Positions 1-5,919 of a DNA stretch of 6,015 nucleotides are shown here, piece by piece. Position numbers and translations under genes: made by a program. Position 1 is the stretch's first letter, and each line of letters opens with the position of its first letter. Below the pieces are notes generated by a model, which made no database searches, had not been told where the DNA came from, and saw nothing but the letters and a program-made list of their open reading frames with translations. Source of the stretch: Candidatus Cloacimonadota bacterium (lineage in GTDB: Bacteria > Cloacimonadota > Cloacimonadia > Cloacimonadales > TCS61); the NCBI GenBank assembly GCA_030668345.1, contig DAOUUD010000114.1, positions 1 through 6,015 on the forward strand. Reading direction: 5' to 3'.

Positions 1-573
1 ATTCTTTTTATCCAGCTCTTCTAATCCCTGCTCCGGGAAATCTATTTCCAACTCCAGGAGTGTACGGTATTCGGTTATTCTATCGAGCAGTTTTTCAATC
101 CTGTTACGCAAACTTCCTTCATATTGTTGAAGAGCAGCCCGGTGAGATATTCTTGTTTTGGCATTTATAAGATCGCCCACAGCTTCAGCCTGGGTCAGTC
201 CAATACGGTCATTCAGGAAAGCTCTCTGGGTAAATTCACCGGGATCAGCCAGGCGGGTCTTACGTAGAAGAATTTCCAAAATACGGTTTGCAATGAATGT
301 GCTGCCATGACAGGAAACCTCTACAACATCTTCACCTGTATAGCTGTGAGGTGCTTTAAAAACGGTTACTACCACTTCATCGATAAGTTTATCTTCATCG
401 AAAATACGACCGAAAACAGCTTTGTGGGAAGGAATATCTTTTATTGATTTTTTGCTGTGGAAAATACTATCAACAACTTCGATTGCTTTATTACCACTAA
501 CTCGTAGAACAGATATACCACCTATTCCTGCAGGTGTGGAAATAGCCGAGATGGTATCGCCTTTATATTCCAT
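1..573 (-). CDS. mnmE: tRNA uridine-5-carboxymethylaminomethyl modification GTPase MnmE, N-terminal 191 residues (cut by window edge)
   Basis: With MnmG, MnmE modifies C5 of the wobble uridine (U34) in certain tRNAs, using a methylene-/formyl-tetrahydrofolate one-carbon unit and GTP hydrolysis, in the cytoplasm. I translated the frame by hand. It opens MEYKGDTISAISTPAGIGG and continues with SYTGEDVVE (77-85), RLADPGEFTQRAFLND (107-122) and LTQAEAVGDLI (126-136), the classic signature of the folate-binding TrmE N-terminal domain. The helical domain then begins, with IDFPEQ at 177-182 matching the IDFPDE segment of E. coli MnmE. The family is about 450-460 residues, so the G domain and the C-terminal CxGK motif lie beyond the left edge. 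The ATG is 3 nt past the dxs stop with no clear SD site before it, which suggests translational coupling to dxs. The start is supported by alignment with the normal family N-terminus. Confidence 0.96.
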   Translation of the reverse strand, partial: MEYKGDTISAISTPAGIGGISVLRVSGNKAIEVVDSIFHSKKSIKDIPSHKAVFGRIFDEDKLIDEVVVTVFKAPHSYTGEDVVEVSCHGSTFIANRILEILLRKTRLADPGEFTQRAFLNDRIGLTQAEAVGDLINAKTRISHRAALQQYEGSLRNRIEKLLDRITEYRTLLELEIDFPEQGLEELDKKN

Positions 574-576
574 AAT

Positions 577-2436
577 CTATTTCAGAAGATCTTTTATTTT
601 TTTATAGATCTGGTCGGTGCTTACCTCGATGAGATCTTTCAATTCGTTTGTGCTGCCATGAGGAACGAACCTATCCGGAATGCCAAAGGAATGAACCGCA
701 ACTTGTGTATTAATAAAACGTCTTTTCATAACATCACCAAAACCACCGATAAGGCTGTTATCTTCGAGAGTAAAGATCATTTTTACTTTTTTCTCCAGTT
801 CATCCAGAAGTATATTGTCCACAGGTTTCATAAAGCGAGGATTGATAAGATAGGGTGTTAGTTTTGGAAAATCCTGCTTGATCTTTTCGAAAATTTCTTT
901 TGCATCTTCAAAAGCTTTTCCTATTCCCAGAAGGGCTATGTCTTTCCCCCTTTCTCTGATATCATATTTACCTATTACAAGTGGTGCAGTTTCTTTTTCA
1001 CAAAGTCTTGCGGAACCACGCGGATAACGGATAGCAATAGGTCCGTCTTTAAAAGTTGAAGCAAATTGCATCATTGCCTTGAATTCGTCTGCATTGGCAG
1101 GAGCCATAATGATCAGGTTGGGTATCAAATTCAAGTAAGAAAGATCAAAAGCACCATGATGGGTAGCACCATCTTCGCCCACCAGACCTGCCCTGTCCAG
1201 ACAGAATACAACCGGCAGTTTTTGCAAAGCAATATCATGGATCACCTGGTCCAATGCTCGTTGCAGGAAAGTGGAATAGATAGCTACAAAAGGTTTTAAG
1301 CCCTGAATTGCCAGACCTCCGGCAAAAGTAACAGCATGCTGCTCTGCAATTCCAACATCAAAGAATCTCTCCGGAAATTTTTCAGCAAAATCGTTTAATC
1401 CGGTTCCGTCGGTCATAGCCGCAGTTATGGCAACAACATTTTTATTTTTTTTGGCAATTTCACATAGAGTGTCACCAAAAATTTTAGAATAAGAAGCTGT
1501 CTTTTCTCCTACACATTTTCCCGATTCAATTTCATAAGGTCCTAAACCGTGGAAACGGGGAGAATCTTCTTCTGCGTGTTCATATCCCTTACCTTTTTTT
1601 GTAACAACATGAACAAAAACCGGGCCGGTCATATTTTTAATAACTTTGTTAAAGAGACGAACCATACGTGCAATATTATGACCGTCGATGGGACCAACAT
1701 ATCTAAAGCCGAGGTCTTCAAAAATTATATTGGGAGCAAGCGAATTGATAATATTCTCTTCGATCTTCCTGGCGCTTAATATCATACGTCTACGAATGCG
1801 GTTGGGCATGTGTTGTACAAAATCCCAGATAGCATTTTTCAGTACGTTGTATGACCGGCTCACAAGGATATTGGCAAGATAAGCCTGCAGAGCTCCAACG
1901 TTTTTTGAGATAGACATATTGTTATCGTTCAGGATAATGATCATGTCTTTCTGCAGGTGCCCGGCATGATTCAATGCCTCGAAGGACATTCCTCCAGTGA
2001 GAGCTCCATCTCCAATTATAGCAATTGTTCTCCCCTTTTCTTTTTTTAATTCTTTGGCTACCGTTATGCCCAATGCCGCAGAAATGGATGTACTGGCATG
2101 TCCCACCCCAAAAGCATCATACTCACTTTCAAAGATATTATTGAATCCGCTGATGCCGTTGAGCTGGCGAAGTGTATCGAATCGCTCGTTCCTCTCGGTT
2201 AGTATTTTGTAAGCATAAGATTGATGCCCCACATCCCACACAATACGGTCTTGCAGTGGATCGAATATTTTAAGGAGAGCTATCGCGAGATCGGTAGCAC
2301 CCAAACTGGGGGCAACGTGTCCTCCGTTTTTGGCAGTTACTTCGATAATTCTTTTACGAACCACTTCAGCCAATTGTTTGAGCTCAGCTACGGAAAGCTT
2401 TCTAACATCTTTTGGAGATTTTATTTTATCTAACAT
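577..2436 (-). CDS. dxs: 1-deoxy-D-xylulose-5-phosphate synthase
   Basis: Dxs condenses pyruvate and glyceraldehyde 3-phosphate, with thiamine diphosphate (ThDP) and Mg2+, to form DXP. This is the first step of the MEP isoprenoid pathway and also supplies thiamine and pyridoxal precursors. At 619 residues it is full length. In order: GGHVAPSLGA with active-site H40; VGHASTSIS (111-119); the ThDP/Mg2+ motif GDGALTGG (142-149) with NDN at 170-172; VGPIDGHN (247-254); TKKGKGY (279-285); GIAEQHAVT (362-370) with catalytic E365; STFLQRALDQ (388-397); DGATHHGAFD (422-431) with H426; and the phosphate-binding YPRG (471-474). A transketolase C-terminal domain follows. The ATG has AAGGA seven nt upstream. 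The 72-bp gap to engB shows no convincing terminator or promoter. Two local departures from well-known homologues are NNIF where many have a PKR-type loop (99-102) and Leu395 in RALDQ where E. coli has Tyr. All catalytic residues remain, so I expect an active enzyme. Confidence 0.98.
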   Translation of the reverse strand: MLDKIKSPKDVRKLSVAELKQLAEVVRKRIIEVTAKNGGHVAPSLGATDLAIALLKIFDPLQDRIVWDVGHQSYAYKILTERNERFDTLRQLNGISGFNNIFESEYDAFGVGHASTSISAALGITVAKELKKEKGRTIAIIGDGALTGGMSFEALNHAGHLQKDMIIILNDNNMSISKNVGALQAYLANILVSRSYNVLKNAIWDFVQHMPNRIRRRMILSARKIEENIINSLAPNIIFEDLGFRYVGPIDGHNIARMVRLFNKVIKNMTGPVFVHVVTKKGKGYEHAEEDSPRFHGLGPYEIESGKCVGEKTASYSKIFGDTLCEIAKKNKNVVAITAAMTDGTGLNDFAEKFPERFFDVGIAEQHAVTFAGGLAIQGLKPFVAIYSTFLQRALDQVIHDIALQKLPVVFCLDRAGLVGEDGATHHGAFDLSYLNLIPNLIIMAPANADEFKAMMQFASTFKDGPIAIRYPRGSARLCEKETAPLVIGKYDIRERGKDIALLGIGKAFEDAKEIFEKIKQDFPKLTPYLINPRFMKPVDNILLDELEKKVKMIFTLEDNSLIGGFGDVMKRRFINTQVAVHSFGIPDRFVPHGSTNELKDLIEVSTDQIYKKIKDLLK

Positions 2437-2508
2437 TATAAATTCCTTATAATTTCCTTAACAATCTTCTTTGAAAAAAAATAAACAGAAAAGAATGTCA
2501 AACAAAAA

Positions 2509-3117
2509 TCACAATATCTGATTGTCTATCCAGTTCAAGATGTCTTCTATACCTGTTTTCTTGAGGGATGAAAAAGAATATATGTTTTTGTTATTTATTT
2601 CCAGTCCTGCAGAAAGTTTTTTTAGGCAGGCAGGAAGTTTTGATTTTGCAACTTTATCGGATTTTGTAGCAACCACAGCAAACGGGATATCTTCATCTCG
2701 CAGCATTTTCAACATCACAATATCTTTGGGATCAGTCTTGTGGCGAATATCTACCAAAGCAATTACACCTTTCAAACTCAGACGTTGTTCGAAATAATTC
2801 CGTATCATTTTCTTCCAGACTGCTCTTTCAGTTTTACTAACTTTGGCATAGCCGTAGCCTGGCAAGTCTACAAAATTTACAAAACCATTTTCCTTTTCTT
2901 CTGTTTTGAAGCGAATTTCAAAAAAATTGATAAGCCGTGTTTTGCCGGGTATTCTACTAACCTTGGCAATTGCTTTCCTATTTAAAATGGTGTTTATCAA
3001 CGATGATTTTCCTACATTCGATTTTCCCACAAAAGCAATATCAGCATAAGGAGAAGCAGGATAATCGTTTGGTTTTACTGCACTCTTTATAAATTTTGAT
3101 TCGACAATTCTCATCAT
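2509..3117 (-). CDS. engB: Ribosome biogenesis GTP-binding protein EngB (YihA/YsxC)
   Basis: EngB is a small TRAFAC-class GTPase needed for late assembly of the 50S ribosomal subunit. At 202 residues it has the usual length for a single G domain with short tails. All GTPase motifs are visible: G1 GKSNVGKSS (31-39), the switch-I segment PGKT (57-60) with T60, G3 DLPGYGYA (84-91) characteristic of this subfamily, G4 TKSDK (151-155), and a G5-like SSLKKTG (183-189). The segment W101-KKMIRNYFEQR is also typical. The start is uncertain by one codon, because ATG ATG occurs in tandem at 3117-3112. The site before them is AT-rich with only a weak AAG-type SD match, so translation may depend on ribosomes finishing queD 12 bp upstream. 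It belongs to the same TrmE-Era-EngA-EngB group of GTPases as MnmE two genes downstream. Confidence 0.97.
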   Translation of the reverse strand: MMRIVESKFIKSAVKPNDYPASPYADIAFVGKSNVGKSSLINTILNRKAIAKVSRIPGKTRLINFFEIRFKTEEKENGFVNFVDLPGYGYAKVSKTERAVWKKMIRNYFEQRLSLKGVIALVDIRHKTDPKDIVMLKMLRDEDIPFAVVATKSDKVAKSKLPACLKKLSAGLEINNKNIYSFSSLKKTGIEDILNWIDNQIL

Positions 3118-3129
3118 ACTTATTAATTT

Positions 3130-3498
3130 CTATTCAAAATATACCATGGAAGATCTGTCCGATTCCCACACTTCAACTTCGATTACACGGCAGCCATCAA
3201 CCTTGAGCTTTTTATTCATTTCTTTATAGAATAAATGTGCAATATTCTCAGATGTTGGATTCTGCTCTTTAAAATATGGAAGCTCGTTCAAATAGCTATG
3301 ATCCAATATCTCGATAAGTTCATTCATATGTTTCTTTACAATTCCAAAATCGATCGTCATTCCTATCTTGTCTGTCTTTTCGCATTCTATACAAACACGA
3401 ACTTTCCAGTTATGTCCGTGCAGGTTTTTACACAATCCTTCATAATCCACCAGTTTATGGGCAGAAGAGAACTGGGACGTTACGTTCAATCTATACAT
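3130..3498 (-). CDS. queD: 6-carboxy-5,6,7,8-tetrahydropterin synthase QueD (queuosine pathway)
   Basis: QueD converts 7,8-dihydroneopterin triphosphate to 6-carboxy-tetrahydropterin, the first committed step towards preQ0 and queuosine at position 34 of GUN tRNAs. It is the bacterial relative of 6-pyruvoyl-tetrahydropterin synthase (PTPS). The 122-residue protein is standard family length and starts MYRLNVTSQFSSAHKL. Zinc ligands are H14 (SSAHKL) and H27/H29 (LHGHN), C23 is the catalytic Cys, D66-H67 (LDHSYLN) supply the Asp/His dyad, PTSEN is at 81-85, and E112 (VWES) is the substrate-anchoring Glu. I chose the ATG at 3498 over an in-frame ATG 36 nt upstream for two reasons: GGAGG lies 5 nt before it, and the extra 12 residues fall outside the family N-terminus and are encoded by a tandem repeat. 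The queuosine partners queE, queC and queF are not in the window. A pterin-synthase paralogue with another role is possible but less likely, given the intact Cys and length. Confidence 0.94.
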   Translation of the reverse strand: MYRLNVTSQFSSAHKLVDYEGLCKNLHGHNWKVRVCIECEKTDKIGMTIDFGIVKKHMNELIEILDHSYLNELPYFKEQNPTSENIAHLFYKEMNKKLKVDGCRVIEVEVWESDRSSMVYFE

Positions 3499-3503
3499 TT
3501 TGT

Positions 3504-3508
3504 CCTCC
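3504..3508 (-). promoter_or_regulatory. Strong Shine-Dalgarno site that decides the queD start
   Basis: The minus strand reads GGAGG followed by ACAAA and then ATG (3498-3496). This is a full five-base SD match at five-nt spacing. It lies inside the longer open reading frame that starts at 3534, which shows that the upstream ATG is not the main start. Confidence 0.85.
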
Positions 3509-3537
3509 AGAAAATTCAAATACAGCAAATTCAAATA
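3508..3537. repeat. 15-bp tandem direct repeat in the queD leader
   Basis: Two adjacent units, CAGAAAATTCAAATA (3508-3522) and CAGCAAATTCAAATA (3523-3537), differ at one base. They lie directly upstream of queD, and the proximal unit ends in the SD. They could be paired binding sites, since a 15-bp period is about one and a half helical turns, or simply a replication-slippage duplication in an AT-rich leader. Confidence 0.8.
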
Positions 3538-3551
3538 AAAATCACCAATAA

Positions 3552-3573
3552 AATTGTAAAGAACTTTACGATT
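3552..3573. repeat. Inverted repeat, candidate operator in the divergent promoter region
   Basis: The core GTAAAG-AA-CTTTAC (3556-3569) is a perfect inverted repeat. Extending outward gives 10-bp arms with one mismatch (T3555 opposite G3570). The repeat overlaps the TTGACA box of the rightward promoter candidate and the TACAAT box of the leftward one, a position from which a dimeric regulator could control both directions. No T-tract follows it, so it does not look like a terminator. The regulator is unknown. Confidence 0.45.
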
Positions 3574-3602
3574 GACAAAAAGAAGAGAACTCTGATTTTA
3601 AT
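3572..3602 (+). promoter_or_regulatory. Possible sigma-70-like promoter for the zinc-ribbon gene block
   Basis: TTGACA at 3572-3577 is a perfect -35 hexamer. The -10 is poor: TTTTAA at 3596-3601 (18-nt spacer) or TTTAAT at 3597-3602 (19-nt spacer). The placement leaves room for a short leader before the ATG at 3633. The -35 overlaps the palindrome by two bases. Confidence 0.3.
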
Positions 3603-3632
3603 CCTGCAAAATTATTATAATAGAAGGATAAT

Positions 3633-4442
3633 ATGAAGTGCAGAGGAAAAATTAAGGAAAAAACACAAAACGGCAGGACAGTAGAAAGAATATGTAATAA
3701 TAAATTAGATGAACACCAGATATTCTGTGATAAATGTGGTGAACCGACCGGGGCATTATCCGGTCCTCTTTCTGCCAGACAGAACTATAAAGAGGTCTGG
3801 GAGCAGTTCAAGAAGGTAAAATCAAAATTCTATCCTTTTGCCATTTTTATTATTCTTACATCGTATCTGCTCATTGCGCTGGAAGCCATCTTTGGTAAAA
3901 TTCTGGCAGAAGCTGTCAATATCGATCATTATCTGCTTTCCAATTTAATTTTCCTGGTAATAATTCCGTTTGCACTTATACCATTTGGCATGAAAGAGAA
4001 ATTCATGGAAAATCCGTTTTCTGTGAAAGCTTATTTTAAAGGTTTGAAAAATTATCCGAAATATTTTCTGCTCACATTGATTTATATTCTTTTCTTTTTT
4101 ATTCTCAAAGTGCTTTGTGCAGGGTTTTTACTGGGAATTTCCATCGATCCCATCCTGCATCCGGTGAGGTTCATCCTGGTGTTGTATTGGATTACCATAA
4201 TGTTACCGTCTCCCATTTTGATCGCCAGGAAAAAAGTGAATGCATTTCGGGCAGTTATACTTTGTTATAAAGCCAGTATGGAAACACGCTGGCAACAGTT
4301 CTTCCTGGTTTTGCGTATTGCAGGCATAAATGTGCTGGGTGCTGCTTTAGCGGGATTGGGACTGCTTTATTCCATACCCTTATCTTACGTATTAATAGAA
4401 AGGTATTATCAAAAACTTGATGATTACAGACTGTTCGAATAA
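3633..4442 (+). CDS. Uncharacterised polytopic membrane protein with N-terminal zinc-ribbon-like segment
   Basis: I do not recognise this 269-residue protein as a named family. Residues 1-36 carry four cysteines, C3, C21, C32 and C35. The second pair is a clean FCDKCG knuckle, while the first ligands are 17 residues apart, unlike the usual CxxC. A hydrophilic stretch (37-65) leads to hydrophobic segments at about 66-86, 100-119, 144-169, 178-198 and 223-255. The last is long enough for one or two passes, giving five or six membrane spans. Several polar, basic loops (120-143, 199-222) probably face the cytoplasm. The layout, a small zinc ribbon followed by a membrane domain, recurs in many bacterial proteins of unknown function, often with a regulatory or scaffolding role inferred. 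The start is supported by C3 lying right after it and by AAGGA 4 nt upstream. The gene heads the rightward block. No enzymatic motif is visible, so I propose no function. Confidence 0.85.
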   Translation: MKCRGKIKEKTQNGRTVERICNNKLDEHQIFCDKCGEPTGALSGPLSARQNYKEVWEQFKKVKSKFYPFAIFIILTSYLLIALEAIFGKILAEAVNIDHYLLSNLIFLVIIPFALIPFGMKEKFMENPFSVKAYFKGLKNYPKYFLLTLIYILFFFILKVLCAGFLLGISIDPILHPVRFILVLYWITIMLPSPILIARKKVNAFRAVILCYKASMETRWQQFFLVLRIAGINVLGAALAGLGLLYSIPLSYVLIERYYQKLDDYRLFE

Positions 4443-4496
4443 TACTGATGTATACTCTTCTTGATAATTTTTTTCAATCAATGAAGGAAAATTCAC

Positions 4497-5906
4497 ATGG
4501 AACATCTTAGAATTGGAATTGTAGGAAATATCGGGGTAGGAAAATCTACACTGGTGGAAGCTGCCAGTCAAAAGCCTTTGAACGAAATGCTATTATCTAC
4601 CATTCCCAATAGAAGCGGTGAAGAAAAGGTTTTCGCTTTCCAAGAAACCTTCAACCCCAAAGTATTGGACGCATTTTACGCTGATCCGGTGGGCAATGCC
4701 TTTATGGCACAGATCGAATTCTTTAATGGCAGACTGGATCGTCAGCGGATGATAGAAGGATGCAAAGGAATTATCCTGGAAGACAGAACTCTGCCGGAAG
4801 ATTATCATATTTTTGGTATGGCTCAAAAGATATTAGGAAACATGACGGAAGAAGAATTCCTGGCTTATCAGCGCAACTACAACCTGATGACATCCAAAAT
4901 TCCCGAGCCAGATCTGATAGTATATTTAAAAGCAGAAGTTCCAACTCTTATTCAACGAATAAAAGATAGAGGACGTGAAAGCGAAGCATCCATCCCGGCA
5001 AATTATCTTCAACAACTGAACGAATTGTACGAACAATTTATCAATCGGCATGTAACCTGTCCTGTGCTGGTGATAGATGCTAACGACGATACGCCACTGG
5101 AAAATTACTTGAAGAGTACGATTCAAAAAATTACTGATGAGATCAGGAACCTGAACCTGCGGGTAACCACACCCGGTATCAGTAAATGGGTTACACTGCC
5201 CGAAACAGCTGCCACACTCAAAGCCATCGATGCAGAGAGCAAGCTGGAAAATTACCTGAATGAAAATCCCAGGTTGATCGCCATTGCCGGTAATGTGGGA
5301 TTGGGAAAAACCACCCTGGCTGCTATTATGCAGAGAAGCCTGAAAATAAATGGTCTTTATGAAAACCCCGAAAAAAATCCGCTATTGGGAAAATTCCTGG
5401 CAGATAAAGCAACCTATTGTTACGATCTACAAATGCACTTTTTAAAAATGCGAAAGAAACTGCAAATAAAAGGCACTTCAGGAAAAGCAAGCTATGTAAT
5501 GGATCGCTCTTTACCGGAAGATCTGCTGATCTTCTGCTACCAGTTTCATCATGATGGCTACCTCACCGCAAATGAATTGGATAATTTAACAGTTAAGTTT
5601 AAAACAGTATGCAATGAAATTCCTTCTCCCGATATTCTGATCGTTTTGCAAGGCAGAGTAGATCTTGCCTGGAACAGAATTCAACAGCGTGGTCGTGAAA
5701 TGGAGATCGAAGGCGGTTGGAGTAAAAGCGAAATAGAAGCATTAAATCACTGGTACAAAACTTATTCCAACGATGTTTGCCGCTTTGGATTTCACAAAGG
5801 GAAAGTAATGGAAATAAATGTGGAGAAAATAGATTTTACCAACAGGATTCATGTGGGTTATATTTTCGATGGTGTCTATAATTTGCTGTCTAATAGTACG
5901 AAATAA
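4497..5906 (+). CDS. Tandem (two-domain) deoxynucleoside kinase
   Basis: This is a 469-residue fusion of two deoxynucleoside-kinase (dCK/dGK family) domains, which phosphorylate deoxynucleosides to dNMPs in nucleotide salvage. Single-domain family members are about 200-230 residues. Domain 1 (about 1-220) has P-loop GNIGVGKS (10-17), E50 in QETFNP as likely catalytic base, Q72 and R79 in the substrate site, DRTLPED (96-102) and the LID RIKDRGR (154-160). Domain 2 (about 258-469) has GNVGLGKT (265-272), E289 in YENP, Q312 and R319, DRSLPED (336-342) and RIQQRGR (394-400). The spacing matches human dCK E53, Q97, R104, E127-R128 and D133, so neither half looks dead. A linker of about 38 residues joins them. 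The ATG has AAGGA 8 nt upstream. It lies 54 bp after the zinc-ribbon gene and 13 bp before the next gene, so an operon is likely. The domains may differ in nucleoside preference, but the substrates cannot be read from sequence. Confidence 0.9.
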   Translation: MEHLRIGIVGNIGVGKSTLVEAASQKPLNEMLLSTIPNRSGEEKVFAFQETFNPKVLDAFYADPVGNAFMAQIEFFNGRLDRQRMIEGCKGIILEDRTLPEDYHIFGMAQKILGNMTEEEFLAYQRNYNLMTSKIPEPDLIVYLKAEVPTLIQRIKDRGRESEASIPANYLQQLNELYEQFINRHVTCPVLVIDANDDTPLENYLKSTIQKITDEIRNLNLRVTTPGISKWVTLPETAATLKAIDAESKLENYLNENPRLIAIAGNVGLGKTTLAAIMQRSLKINGLYENPEKNPLLGKFLADKATYCYDLQMHFLKMRKKLQIKGTSGKASYVMDRSLPEDLLIFCYQFHHDGYLTANELDNLTVKFKTVCNEIPSPDILIVLQGRVDLAWNRIQQRGREMEIEGGWSKSEIEALNHWYKTYSNDVCRFGFHKGKVMEINVEKIDFTNRIHVGYIFDGVYNLLSNSTK

Positions 5907-5919
5907 TTTGGAGAAGATA

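Larger units (their letters stand above)
3499..3632. promoter_or_regulatory. Divergent intergenic region between queD and the zinc-ribbon membrane gene
   Basis: This is the only place in the window where transcription must start in both directions. It is very AT-rich and contains a 15-bp tandem duplication on the queD side, a 22-bp imperfect palindrome near the middle, and promoter-like boxes on both strands. On the plus strand TTGACA (3572-3577) is a perfect -35 match. On the minus strand TACAAT (3558-3553) resembles a -10 box, with TTGTCA upstream at only 14-nt spacing, so the leftward call is weak. I see no preQ1 riboswitch pattern in the queD leader. Confidence 0.6.

Noticed and set aside
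422..2433. Several plus-strand open frames antisense to dxs and the start of mnmE
   Set aside because: All lie opposite genes with clear conserved motifs, and none has a convincing product or SD site.
2465..2495. Possible terminator between engB and dxs (T-tract with TTCTTT/AAAGAA arms)
   Set aside because: The arms are short, AT-only and separated by a long loop containing the T-tract, so there is no stable stem before a U-run.
2478..2501. TTGACA (2501-2496, minus strand) as a dxs promoter
   Set aside because: At 16-18 nt spacing there is only a T-tract, and the nearest TATTTT is 12 nt away. Without a -10 box I do not call a promoter, although the 72-bp gap leaves the possibility open.
3499..3534. 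A longer QueD starting at the ATG at 3534
   Set aside because: The extra 12 residues contain the GGAGG site, are encoded by the tandem repeat, and lie outside the family N-terminus. The ATG at 3498 fits on length and spacing.
3616..3621. Perfect TATAAT just before the zinc-ribbon gene
   Set aside because: A start from this box would fall almost on the SD and ATG, leaving no leader, and no -35 box is visible at proper spacing. It is more likely AT-rich chance.
3499..3632. preQ1 riboswitch upstream of queD
   Set aside because: The leader lacks the compact hairpin plus A-rich tail pairing pattern expected of preQ1-I and is dominated by the direct repeat.
3235..3636. A 133-codon plus-strand open frame antisense to queD
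   Set aside because: It overlaps queD, which has complete family motifs, and its translation is low-complexity and lacks recognisable domains. It is a shadow frame.
4443..4496. Terminator after the zinc-ribbon gene (run of seven T)
   Set aside because: No GC-containing hairpin precedes the T-run, so read-through into the kinase gene is more likely.
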